Of a stretch of DNA of 64,000 nt, positions 38,377-46,317 are shown piece by piece. Where the stretch lies: contig CAIVVM010000038.1 of assembly GCA_903909375.1 (NCBI GenBank), positions 62,001-126,000 of the forward strand, written 5' to 3'. Each line of letters starts with the position of its first letter. Position 1 is the stretch's first letter. The notes under the pieces were generated by a model. The model saw only the letters and a program-made list of their open reading frames with translations. It did no database searches and was not told the DNA's origin. This DNA comes from an uncultured Alphaproteobacteria bacterium (GTDB lineage: Bacteria > Pseudomonadota > Alphaproteobacteria > Caulobacterales > Caulobacteraceae). A program made the translations under genes and the position numbers.

Positions 38377-38948
38377 TGACCGGACCTCATCTGTGTAAAC
38401 TCAAAGACCTGTTCGGCGACTGTATCGAGTTGCCAGGCGTCGCGCTTCTCCTTGGCGGCGCCTGTCTCGTCAAAGAGTGCTGATCCGCCACTAAGCGTGG
38501 CGCCGAACGGCGTCGGCCAGCCCCTCAGGGCATGAATGATGGAACGCAGCGCCATCAAGGTGGTGCCGCCCGCCTGCCCGCCCTCGGCGGTAATCACCGC
38601 GCCCACGGCCTTGCCGCTGAGATAGGGTGAGGTGTCCTTCGAGGTGAACTCCAGGGTGTCCAGCGCGTTCTTGATCACGCCCGAGATAGAGCCGTGATAG
38701 CCGGGGCTGGCCACCACAAGGCCGTCCGCCGCGCGAACGGCGTCGATCAAAGCCTGCTGGCTGTCGGAGATCTCGCCGGGCCGGGGGTCAAAGATCGGCA
38801 GGCTACCCAGGAACTCTCCGCCCAGCAGCCGCACCTCCGCGCCCAGGGCCTCGGCCCGGCGCAGGGAGCAGACCAGCGCCTTCTCGGTGGAGGAACCTCC
38901 GCGGATCGTACCGCCCAGCCCGACGATCAAGGGGCGCCGCGCGCTCAT
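38373..38948 (-). CDS. NADPH-dependent FMN reductase
   Basis: A 191-residue flavodoxin-fold reductase. The N-terminal phosphate-binding loop reads GTIRGGSSTEKAL and the flavin-binding segment SPGYHGSISGVIKNALD. Its ATGA overlap with the ribB gene means translational coupling, so flavin synthesis and FMN reduction are co-expressed, an uncommon pairing. The start at 38948 has only a weak ribosome site. The 295-bp upstream gap was checked for an FMN riboswitch and none was recognised. Confidence 0.88.
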   Translation of the reverse strand: MSARRPLIVGLGGTIRGGSSTEKALVCSLRRAEALGAEVRLLGGEFLGSLPIFDPRPGEISDSQQALIDAVRAADGLVVASPGYHGSISGVIKNALDTLEFTSKDTSPYLSGKAVGAVITAEGGQAGGTTLMALRSIIHALRGWPTPFGATLSGGSALFDETGAAKEKRDAWQLDTVAEQVFEFTQMRSGQ

Positions 38949-39243
38949 GTGGCCGCCACGGCGAAGGCCCGGATGACAAGAAATTCCATAACGGGACCTG
39001 TAAGCCGGACAATCCTCGGGCGCCAGTCCCCCCAAACCCGAGGCAGAGCCTTGCGAATGCAGGGGCCCTGGATGCCTGGACCCTTTCGGCGGCCCGCCGG
39101 CTTGCGCAAACGTCCCGCAGATCACCCAGCTTAGCTCTGAACAGGGCGCACTTTGTCCTGTTGCGGTTGCCGGTAAGCCATAACCCGGATCACACAGAAT
39201 CAAACCTGTCGCCGTCCATCGGATCCGCCGATAGTCTGGGCCG
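38949..39243. other. Divergent intergenic region with inverted repeats
   Basis: This 295-bp gap lies between the FMN reductase and the VanX-like gene, which are divergent. It holds a 7-bp inverted repeat (CCTCGGG at 39014-39020 and CCCGAGG at 39037-39043) and another with AACAGG/CCTGTT arms (about 39139-39161). No gene, FMN riboswitch core (GGGGUGAAAUUCC-like) or other named RNA was recognised. It probably carries both promoters. Confidence 0.5.
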
Positions 39244-40251
39244 ATGGGAGTGCGCGCGATGCGGAGTGGTTGTGGGGCTTTGTTCGCCCTGTTCTGGACG
39301 CTGGTGTTCGCATCGGCCGCCCATGCCGGCCCGCCGCCAGAGCCGCCCCGGGCCTTGCGCGCCCTGATCGGACAGTACGGCGAACCCGGTGACATTCTGA
39401 CGCTCTATGAGCGGAACGGGACGCTGCACGCCCAGGGCGCAGGGATCAGCGCCACAGGCCTGATCGCCAGCAGCAATGGCCGGTTCCAGACCCCGGGCGG
39501 CATCGAGATCCGGACCGTCAGGGGCGGTGTGTCCCTTGCTGGCGTTCGGCGGGTCCGGCGTGACCTCGGCGCCGAAACCGAAGCGGCCATCCGGCGTACG
39601 GTGAAGGCGGACCCGGCCGCACTGCGCGCCATGGCCGCGCGTGCTACGCCCCCTGTGGAGGCCGCACCGGCGCGGCCGTCCGACCTTGTGGATCTGGCGT
39701 CGGTTGATCCGACCCTGCGGTTCGATATCCGCTATTCGACATCGAACAACTTCATGGGCCTGCCGCTCTATGACCGGCCCGGCGCCTACCTCCAGCGACC
39801 GGCGGCCGAAGCGCTGGGCCGGGTGCAGCGCGCGCTCCGAGCGCAGGGCTACGGCCTTCTCGTGCACGACGCCTATAGACCTTGGTCAGTGACCTGGATG
39901 TTCTGGGAGGCGACGCCAGAGGCCAGCCGGATGTTCGTCGCTGATCCAGCCAAGGGGTCACGGCACAATCGCGGCGGCGCGGTAGATCTCACGCTCTACG
40001 ACCTGCAAACCGGCAAGGTGGTCGAGATGCCCAGTCGCTACGACGAGATGTCGCCCCGCGCCTATGCGGATTTTCCGGGCGGGACCTCGCGCCAGCGGTG
40101 GCTGCGCGATCTTCTGCGCCAGGCCATGACCGCCGAGGGTTTCGAGGTGCTGGCGGAAGAGTGGTGGCATTTCGACTATCGGGACTGGCGCCAGTACGGG
40201 ATCGGCGCCGCGACCTTTACCGAGCTGTCGGCCGGACGACCTCAGAACTGA
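39244..40251 (+). CDS. VanX/DdpX-like D-alanyl-D-alanine dipeptidase (M15 family)
   Basis: A 335-residue exported zinc peptidase. A signal peptide occupies roughly residues 6-28 (ALFALFWTLVFASAAHA). An N-terminal region of about 120 residues has no known match; the peptidase domain from about 145 has DIRYSTSNNFMG, the DAYRPW segment, the zinc motif SRHNRGGAVDLTL and the catalytic EWWHFDY. Likely role: splitting D-Ala-D-Ala or related muropeptide dipeptides in the periplasm for recycling. No vanHA neighbours are present, so glycopeptide resistance is not implied. It overlaps the next gene's 3' end by 10 bp. Confidence 0.88.
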   Translation: MGVRAMRSGCGALFALFWTLVFASAAHAGPPPEPPRALRALIGQYGEPGDILTLYERNGTLHAQGAGISATGLIASSNGRFQTPGGIEIRTVRGGVSLAGVRRVRRDLGAETEAAIRRTVKADPAALRAMAARATPPVEAAPARPSDLVDLASVDPTLRFDIRYSTSNNFMGLPLYDRPGAYLQRPAAEALGRVQRALRAQGYGLLVHDAYRPWSVTWMFWEATPEASRMFVADPAKGSRHNRGGAVDLTLYDLQTGKVVEMPSRYDEMSPRAYADFPGGTSRQRWLRDLLRQAMTAEGFEVLAEEWWHFDYRDWRQYGIGAATFTELSAGRPQN

Positions 40252-41009
40252 CCTGAACGCCCCTCGCCGGCCGCGAACCGGCTGGCGCCTTCGACCGCGG
40301 ATCCGGTGCGCAGGGTCTCCAGGCCCACCTTGACCTCGAACGCCTGGGCCTCATCCCAGCTCAGCGACCACTGCTCCAGAGCCGAGAGCCGGTCGTTGCG
40401 CATACAAAGCTGCGGGAAAGCGCTGATCTGGCGCGCCAGCTCCAGCGCAGCGGCCAGCGCCCCGCCCTCGGGCGCCAGCCGGTTGGCCAGGCCGATGTCG
40501 AGGGCCTCCTGTGCCGAAACCGCACGCCCGGTCAGGATCAGATCCATGGCGCGGGAAGCCCCGATCAGGCGCGGCAGGCGGACCGTGCCGAGATCGATAA
40601 GGGGCACGCCGAACCTTCGGCAAAACACGCCGAACGTGGCGCCTTCGGCCGCCACCCGCAGGTCGGCCCAGCAGGCCACTTCCAGCTCGCCAGCCACCGC
40701 CGGACCTTCGATGGCCGCGATCACTGGCTTGCCCAGCTTGAGCCGCGTACAGCCCATAGGGCCAAAGTCGCCGTCGGACTTTACCGGATTGCCGGACCCT
40801 GTGCTGATGGCCTTCAGGTCGGCGCCGGCGCAGAAATAACCCCCGCGTCCCGTCAGCACCGCCACATCAAGGCTCTCATCGGCGTCGAACGCCTTGAAAG
40901 CGTCGTACAGCGAGATCGCTGTTGCGCCATCGACCGCATTGCGGCGCTCGGGTCGCTCAAGTGTAATGATCGCAATGCGCCCGTCGCGTTCCGAGCTTAC
41001 AGTTGACAT
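40242..41009 (-). CDS. Enoyl-CoA hydratase/isomerase family protein
   Basis: A 255-residue crotonase-fold protein. It has RRNAVDGATAISLYDAF, the oxyanion-hole segment GRGGYFCAGADLKAI and the second part AIEGPAVAGELEVACWADLRVA, then FCRRFGVPLIDLGTVRLPRLIG. The catalytic glutamate expected in the GxxxxGGGxEL loop reads AGELEVAC here, consistent with activity. Substrate unknown; it is alone, without beta-oxidation neighbours. GGAGG lies about 8 nt before the ATG at 41009. Convergent with the VanX-like gene, divergent from the next hydrolase. Confidence 0.9.
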   Translation of the reverse strand: MSTVSSERDGRIAIITLERPERRNAVDGATAISLYDAFKAFDADESLDVAVLTGRGGYFCAGADLKAISTGSGNPVKSDGDFGPMGCTRLKLGKPVIAAIEGPAVAGELEVACWADLRVAAEGATFGVFCRRFGVPLIDLGTVRLPRLIGASRAMDLILTGRAVSAQEALDIGLANRLAPEGGALAAALELARQISAFPQLCMRNDRLSALEQWSLSWDEAQAFEVKVGLETLRTGSAVEGASRFAAGEGRSGQF

Positions 41010-41099
41010 GGACGGGTCCTCCCGACCGCACGCTCGCGCTTGCGACCGCACGTAAGGCAAGGGCAAATGCGCCCTGGATGGTTCACGAAGGGGAAGAAG

Positions 41100-42323
41100 A
41101 TGGGCAAGGCCAAGCAGCACGGGTTTTCCAAGGATCGCCTCCATCGAATCGATCGCTTCCTGCAGGAGAAGTATGTGGCCTCAGGCCGCATGCCCTGCGC
41201 CCAGTTCGTGCTCGCCCGCGACGGAGAGGTGGTCCACCAGTCGGTGCTGGGTCAGCAGGACCCTGAGCGCGGCGTCAAACTGGCCGAAGACAGCGTCTAC
41301 CGCCTCTATTCCATGACCAAGCCGGTGGCTTGCGTCGCGTTGCTGACGCTGGTGGAAGAGGGGCTGATCGCGCTTGATGATCCGGTGGCCAAGCACATTC
41401 CGGAGTGGGCGAACCTCGGGGTCTTCGCCGCCGGCGTCGGGCCCTGGCTGACCACGCCGACCGCCCGACCGATGCAGGTGGTCGACCTGATGCGCCACAC
41501 GTCGGGCCTGACCTACGGCTTCCAGAATCGCACGAATGTCGACGCCGCCTATCGCAAGCTCAAGCTGGAGAACATGCACGGCGAGCATGATCTGGAGGCG
41601 ATGATCCAGATGCTGGCCAAGCTGCCGCTGGAGTTCTCGCCCGGAGAGGCCTGGAACTATTCGGTCTCCACGGATGTGGTCGGCTATCTGGTCCAGAAGG
41701 TCTCGGGCAAACCGCTGGATCAGGCTCTGCAGGAGCGCATCTTTGATCCACTGAAGATGGTCGATACCGGGTTCCATGTTCGCGAGGACCAACGCGCCCG
41801 TTTCGCCGCCTGCTATGAGGCCGCGCCCGGTGGCAAGATGAAGCTTCAGGACGACCCGACGAAGAGCCCTTACCTCGCGCCGCCGAAGCTGTTGTCCGGC
41901 GGCGGCGGACTGGTGGGCACAGCGGCCGACTACATGCGGTTCGCCACCATGCTGACCAACCGGGGCGAGCTGGACGGCGCAAGGATCCTGGCGCCCAAGA
42001 CCGTCGACCTGATGGCGTCCAACCACCTACCCGGCGGACAGGACCTGACCGAACTGTCGCGGTCGCTGTTCTCGGAAAGCACCAATGCCGGTGTGGGCTT
42101 TGGCCTGGGTGTGGCGGTGGTGTTTGATCCGCCCCAGACCCTGATCCCCTGCAGCCAGGGCGAATTCTACTGGGGCGGAGCGGCCTCCACCGCGTTCTGG
42201 TGCGACCCGCAGGAGCAGGTGACGGCCGTGTTCATGACCCAACTCCTGCCCTCGTCGACCTATCCGATCCGGCGTGAACTCAGGACCCTGGCCTATTCGG
42301 CGCTGATGGAGACTTATGGTTGA
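41100..42323 (+). CDS. Beta-lactamase-fold serine hydrolase (EstB-like)
   Basis: A 407-residue serine hydrolase with SMTK (residues 71-74) as SxxK, MRHTSGLTYG, the tyrosine motif NYSVS (Tyr187), and a late WGGAASTAFW. No signal peptide is evident. It belongs to the same family as the gene at 9040-10161 but is not a close copy. Members are esterases or amidases of varied range. The ATG at 41100 follows AAGGGGAAG; one at 41067 is possible. Its 3' end overlaps the MATE gene by 44 bp. Confidence 0.87.
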   Translation: MGKAKQHGFSKDRLHRIDRFLQEKYVASGRMPCAQFVLARDGEVVHQSVLGQQDPERGVKLAEDSVYRLYSMTKPVACVALLTLVEEGLIALDDPVAKHIPEWANLGVFAAGVGPWLTTPTARPMQVVDLMRHTSGLTYGFQNRTNVDAAYRKLKLENMHGEHDLEAMIQMLAKLPLEFSPGEAWNYSVSTDVVGYLVQKVSGKPLDQALQERIFDPLKMVDTGFHVREDQRARFAACYEAAPGGKMKLQDDPTKSPYLAPPKLLSGGGGLVGTAADYMRFATMLTNRGELDGARILAPKTVDLMASNHLPGGQDLTELSRSLFSESTNAGVGFGLGVAVVFDPPQTLIPCSQGEFYWGGAASTAFWCDPQEQVTAVFMTQLLPSSTYPIRRELRTLAYSALMETYG

Positions 42324-43761
42324 TGGTTTCGGTCGCCTCGACGCTGGCTGGCGTCGCCATGCCGTTGTCGGCGGCGTCACCATGCGGGCGTGTGTGCAGC
42401 ATCCGCGATTTCCGCCAGCCGCCCCAGCGATAGTAGGCGGCGGCCAGCACCAGGCTCATGAGGCTGCCGGCCGGGAAGCTGATCCAGATGGCGTCGGCGC
42501 CCAGCATGGGCTCGAGGATGTTGGCCAGGGGGACACGAACGCCCCAGAGCGCGATCACCATGGCGATCAGGGGCGGCCAGACGGCGCCGGTCGCGCGCAC
42601 GATGCCGGTGAAGATGAAGGCCATTCCGAACGGAATGAAACCCCAGAGCACGATGGAGTTTATGTGGATGGCGACCGGCAGCGATGGGCTGGAAGCCGGC
42701 AGAAAGGCCCGAAGAATGAACGGGTCCAGCAGATAGATCAGGACGATCGGCACGGCCGAAAAGACCCCCGCGTAGAGGACCCCGACCCGGGCGATCTTGC
42801 CCACCCTCTCCATGTTTCCAGCGCCCACGTTCTGGGCCGCCATGGATGACACGGCTGCGCCCAGAGCCATGGCCGGCATCTGCACATAGGTCCACACCTG
42901 CACGGCCGCGCCATAGGCCGCCGCGGTGGTCACGCCATAGGAGTTCACGAAGCTCATCATGGTGACAGCCGCCAGGCTGATGACCATCATCTGGAACGCC
43001 ATGGGCAGGCCCTTGAACAGGAGCCCCTTGGCGACCTCGAAGTCTGGCCGGAAAGCGCGCCATTCGGCACGGCTCAGCACCAGAACGCTCTTCTTGCGAT
43101 AGAGCCAGGCGATCATCACCGCCAGCGTCGTGCCCTGGGCGATGAGCGTGGCGATTGCCGACCCGACGATACCCAGCCGCGGAAACGGCCCCACGCCGAT
43201 CAGCAGCATCGGATTCAAGCTCATCTCAAAGACCACGGCGATCAGCGAAAAGTAGAATGGCGTCCGCGAGTCTCCGGCGCCCCGCTGGCCCATCATCAGG
43301 AAGGTGAAGAAGTAGATGATCGGAATGGCGCCGAAGATGATGCGCAGATAGGCGGTGGCCAGCTCCCGGGCGCCCTGCGGCGTGCCCATGCCGGCCAGAA
43401 TGGCGGGCGTCAGCGTAAAGCCCGCAATGCCGACGACGACGGATATCGCCAGAAAAAACAGGGTCGCCGTGCCCACCACGCGGGTGGCCAGCGCGCGGTC
43501 ATCGGCGCCGACGGCCTGGCCAATCATGATGTTGGCGGCCATGCTCATGCCGAACATCGCGCCCATCATCAGGAAGAAGATCTGGTTGGAGTTGGAAATC
43601 GCCGTCAGAGCCGACTCGCCCAGTACGTGGCTGACCCAGATGGCGTTGGCCGAGCCATTCATGGATTGCAGAATGTTCGTGCCCATGACCGGCAGGGCGA
43701 ACAGGATCAGCGTCTTGCCGATGGGGCCGGTGGTGAGGTCGGGACCCCGGCGGCGGCCCAT
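42280..43761 (-). CDS. MATE-family multidrug/organic cation efflux protein
   Basis: A 493-residue transporter with twelve hydrophobic segments, such as TLILFALPVMGTNILQSM and MMGQRGAGDSRTPFYFS. MATE pumps export drugs or metabolites using sodium or proton gradients. I took the ATG at 43761 (GGGAGGG upstream); an ATG at 43788 and a GTG at 43863 are other possibilities. The C-terminal tail of about 40 hydrophilic residues (from HTRPHGDAADN onward) partly overlaps the end of the convergent serine hydrolase. Confidence 0.88.
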   Translation of the reverse strand: MGRRRGPDLTTGPIGKTLILFALPVMGTNILQSMNGSANAIWVSHVLGESALTAISNSNQIFFLMMGAMFGMSMAANIMIGQAVGADDRALATRVVGTATLFFLAISVVVGIAGFTLTPAILAGMGTPQGARELATAYLRIIFGAIPIIYFFTFLMMGQRGAGDSRTPFYFSLIAVVFEMSLNPMLLIGVGPFPRLGIVGSAIATLIAQGTTLAVMIAWLYRKKSVLVLSRAEWRAFRPDFEVAKGLLFKGLPMAFQMMVISLAAVTMMSFVNSYGVTTAAAYGAAVQVWTYVQMPAMALGAAVSSMAAQNVGAGNMERVGKIARVGVLYAGVFSAVPIVLIYLLDPFILRAFLPASSPSLPVAIHINSIVLWGFIPFGMAFIFTGIVRATGAVWPPLIAMVIALWGVRVPLANILEPMLGADAIWISFPAGSLMSLVLAAAYYRWGGWRKSRMLHTRPHGDAADNGMATPASVEATETINHKSPSAPNRPGS

Positions 43762-43947
43762 GGCGGGCGGCCCTCCCGGTTGTCGCATCCCGTCCGTTCG
43801 AGCCTCCACCGTCGTTCTCCAGGTGCGAAACACGGGCTCCCATGGCCCATGACTTGAGTTCACATACCGATTCTAGGACGCGCGCGCTGCCCCAATCGAC
43901 CGTCGAGTGAGTCTTGAGGGGTTTTCATTTCGCGCTATGACCACCGA

Positions 43948-44829
43948 ATGACGCTCAAGATCCTGCAATTCGGAACCACCGGCCAGCTGGCGACGGAACT
44001 GCTGCGCCAGGCGCCGGCTCACGATGTGGCGATTACCGCCCTGTCCCGCGCCGACTGTGATCTGGCCGATCCGGAGGCTGCGGCCCGCAAGGTCGTCGAG
44101 ATCGCCCCGGACCTGGTTGTGATCGCTGCGGCCTATACGGCTGTGGATCTGGCCGAGACCGAACAGGACCTGGCGCGCACGATCAACGCGGCGGCGCCGG
44201 ACGCCATCGCGCGCGCCTGCGCGGCCTCGGGGGCGGCGCTGGTGAACATCTCGACGGACTATGTGTTCGATGGCGCGGGCGGCGCGCCCTATGCTGAGGA
44301 CGCCGCCACCCATCCGCTGAATATCTACGGATTGACCAAGCTGGAGGGTGAGCGCGCCGTGCTGGCGGCCTGCGACCGGGCGGTGAATATCCGCACATCC
44401 TGGGTCGTGTCGGCCCACGGCAAGAACTTCGTGAAGACCATGCTGAGGGTTGGCGCGGCGGGAAATCCGTTGCGCGTGGTCGACGACCAGCGCGGCAGGC
44501 CCACCTCGGCGGCGGACCTTGCGGGGTTCATCCTCTCCCAGGCGGAAAGGCTGGTGGCGGCGAAGGCTCGCGATCCGGCGTTCGGGACCCTGCACTTCGC
44601 CAACAGTGGCGAAGTCAGCTGGCGTGGCCTGGCGGTGGCGATCTTCGCCGAGGCCATGGGCGACAGTGCCCCTGAAGTGGCCGCGATCACCACGGCGGAA
44701 TACCCCGTCCCGGCGGTGCGACCGCTGCGGGCCACGATGGACACGACACGACTTGAGCAGGTCTTCGGCATCACGCCGCGACCCTGGCAGGCGGCCCTTT
44801 CGGATATCCTGACAGAGTTGAAGGGCTAG
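43948..44829 (+). CDS. rfbD: dTDP-4-dehydrorhamnose reductase
   Basis: A 293-residue short-chain-type reductase making dTDP-L-rhamnose. The nucleotide loop reads FGTTGQLATELL, followed by AAYTAVDLAE, the catalytic NISTDYVFDG and YGLTK (Tyr/Lys pair), and DDQRGRPTSAADLA. rfbA, rfbB and rfbC are not present in the window, so the pathway must be completed elsewhere. It is convergent with the amino-acid permease; the stops share CTAG. Confidence 0.93.
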   Translation: MTLKILQFGTTGQLATELLRQAPAHDVAITALSRADCDLADPEAAARKVVEIAPDLVVIAAAYTAVDLAETEQDLARTINAAAPDAIARACAASGAALVNISTDYVFDGAGGAPYAEDAATHPLNIYGLTKLEGERAVLAACDRAVNIRTSWVVSAHGKNFVKTMLRVGAAGNPLRVVDDQRGRPTSAADLAGFILSQAERLVAAKARDPAFGTLHFANSGEVSWRGLAVAIFAEAMGDSAPEVAAITTAEYPVPAVRPLRATMDTTRLEQVFGITPRPWQAALSDILTELKG

Positions 44830-46244
44830 GTTCCTGCCAACCGGCTCCTCGTCCGTCCATAGGCCAGATAGACCAGCAGGCCGACGATGTTCCAGATCAC
44901 GAACATCACCTGTGTGAGGCCGGCCAGGCTGGAGAACAGGTAGACGCACCCGAAAATTGCCAGAGGCCCTACCGCCCACCAGAGCGGCGTACGGAACGGC
45001 CGCGCCAGCTCCGGTCGCTGAACCCGGAGGATCATCATCGCCAGCGCCGTGGCGATGAAGGCGGCGAGCGTTCCGGCATTGGCCACCTCGGCGATGAACT
45101 TCAGGGGCAGAAATCCGGCCATGGCGGCGGCGCAGACGCCGGTCAGGATGGTCACGGCCGCCGGCACCCCTCGTGCATTCACCGCCGAAAGCTCCCGAGG
45201 CAGCAGACCGTCCCGCGACATGGCGAAGAACACCCGGCTCTGGCCAAACATGAATGCCATGATCACGGTCGGCAGCGCGATCACCGCCGCCGCCGCGATC
45301 AGGACGGCCACCAGAGGATAGCCCTCTTCCCGCAGGATGAAGGCCAGCGGCTCGGGGCTCTTGGCGAAAAGCTCGAAGGGCATCGCGCCCAGGGCCGCAG
45401 CGGCGACCAGCATATAGATCGCCGCGCAGGCCAGCATGGAGCCCACGATGGCTATGGTCAGGTCGCGGCCCGGGTTCTTCGCCTCTTCCGCCGCCGTGGA
45501 GATGGCGTCGAAGCCGTAGAAGGCGAAGAAGATCACCGCTGCCGCCGCCATCACGCCGATCTTTGTCTGCTCGCCGTCGACCTCATGGGCGCTGAAACCG
45601 AAGGGCATGAAGGGCTGGAAGTTTGCGGCGTCGAATCCGGGCAGGGTCAGCGCAACGAAGGCCGCCAGCGCCACTACCTTGAAGATCACCAGATAGAAGT
45701 TGATCGTGGCGCTCTCGCGGGTTCCGATCAGAAGCATGCCGGTGACGGCGAGCGTGATCACGACCGCCAGCAGGTCGATGACCCCCGGCGTCGCACCCCA
45801 GGGTCCGGCTGCCAGCGCCGCCGGCAGGCCCCAGCCGTGGCTGGCCAGGAAGCCGTTGGCATAGCCCGACCAGCCGACCGCCACTGCAGAACAGACCACG
45901 GTGTATTCCAGGATCAGGCTCCAGCCGATGACCCAGCCCACCAACTCACCCATGCCGGCGTAGGAATAGGTATAGGCCGAGCCCGCCTGCGGCATCAGGC
46001 TCGCCATCTCGGCGTAGCACAGGGCGGCGAACGCACAGACCGCGCCGGCGATCGCAAATGACAGAATGACCGCGGGTCCCGCCTGGCCGGCGCCAACGCC
46101 GATCAGCGTGTAGATCCCGGTGCCGATGATCGCGCCGACGCCCATCGCCATCAGTTGCGGCCAGCCCAGCGTCGGTTTCAGGTGGTGGCTGCCAGGCGCA
46201 CGGGCCTCGGCTTCAACCGGCTTTCGGCGTGTCACAAAATCCAT
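44826..46244 (-). CDS. APC-superfamily amino-acid permease
   Basis: A 472-residue inner-membrane transporter with about twelve to thirteen hydrophobic segments. The first carries MGVGAIIGTGIYTLIGVGAG, the typical APC unwound-helix signature, and FYGFDAISTAAEEAKNPGRD in the sixth to seventh region is the other hallmark of the cationic amino-acid transporter branch. Substrate not determinable. GGGGGA lies before the ATG at 46244. It is divergent from the DUF885 peptidase gene, with 73 bp between. Confidence 0.92.
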   Translation of the reverse strand: MDFVTRRKPVEAEARAPGSHHLKPTLGWPQLMAMGVGAIIGTGIYTLIGVGAGQAGPAVILSFAIAGAVCAFAALCYAEMASLMPQAGSAYTYSYAGMGELVGWVIGWSLILEYTVVCSAVAVGWSGYANGFLASHGWGLPAALAAGPWGATPGVIDLLAVVITLAVTGMLLIGTRESATINFYLVIFKVVALAAFVALTLPGFDAANFQPFMPFGFSAHEVDGEQTKIGVMAAAAVIFFAFYGFDAISTAAEEAKNPGRDLTIAIVGSMLACAAIYMLVAAAALGAMPFELFAKSPEPLAFILREEGYPLVAVLIAAAAVIALPTVIMAFMFGQSRVFFAMSRDGLLPRELSAVNARGVPAAVTILTGVCAAAMAGFLPLKFIAEVANAGTLAAFIATALAMMILRVQRPELARPFRTPLWWAVGPLAIFGCVYLFSSLAGLTQVMFVIWNIVGLLVYLAYGRTRSRLAGT

Positions 46245-46317
46245 GGCGTTCCCCCGATTGTGGCGTGAGAATGGGCGCGCCGGCGGTGGCTGCCAAGCCC
46301 CGCCCCGGGGAGGCTGC

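Noticed and set aside
38949..39243. Possible FMN riboswitch ahead of the FMN reductase-ribB genes
   Set aside because: The conserved RFN core sequences were looked for on both strands and are not there; only plain inverted repeats were found.
39244..40251. Vancomycin-resistance function for the VanX-like gene
   Set aside because: No vanH, vanA or regulator genes nearby and the organism is Gram-negative; a muropeptide-recycling dipeptidase is more likely.
43937..43951. Four-codon mini frame overlapping the rfbD start (ATGA)
   Set aside because: Too short to judge, with no ribosome site; probably chance.
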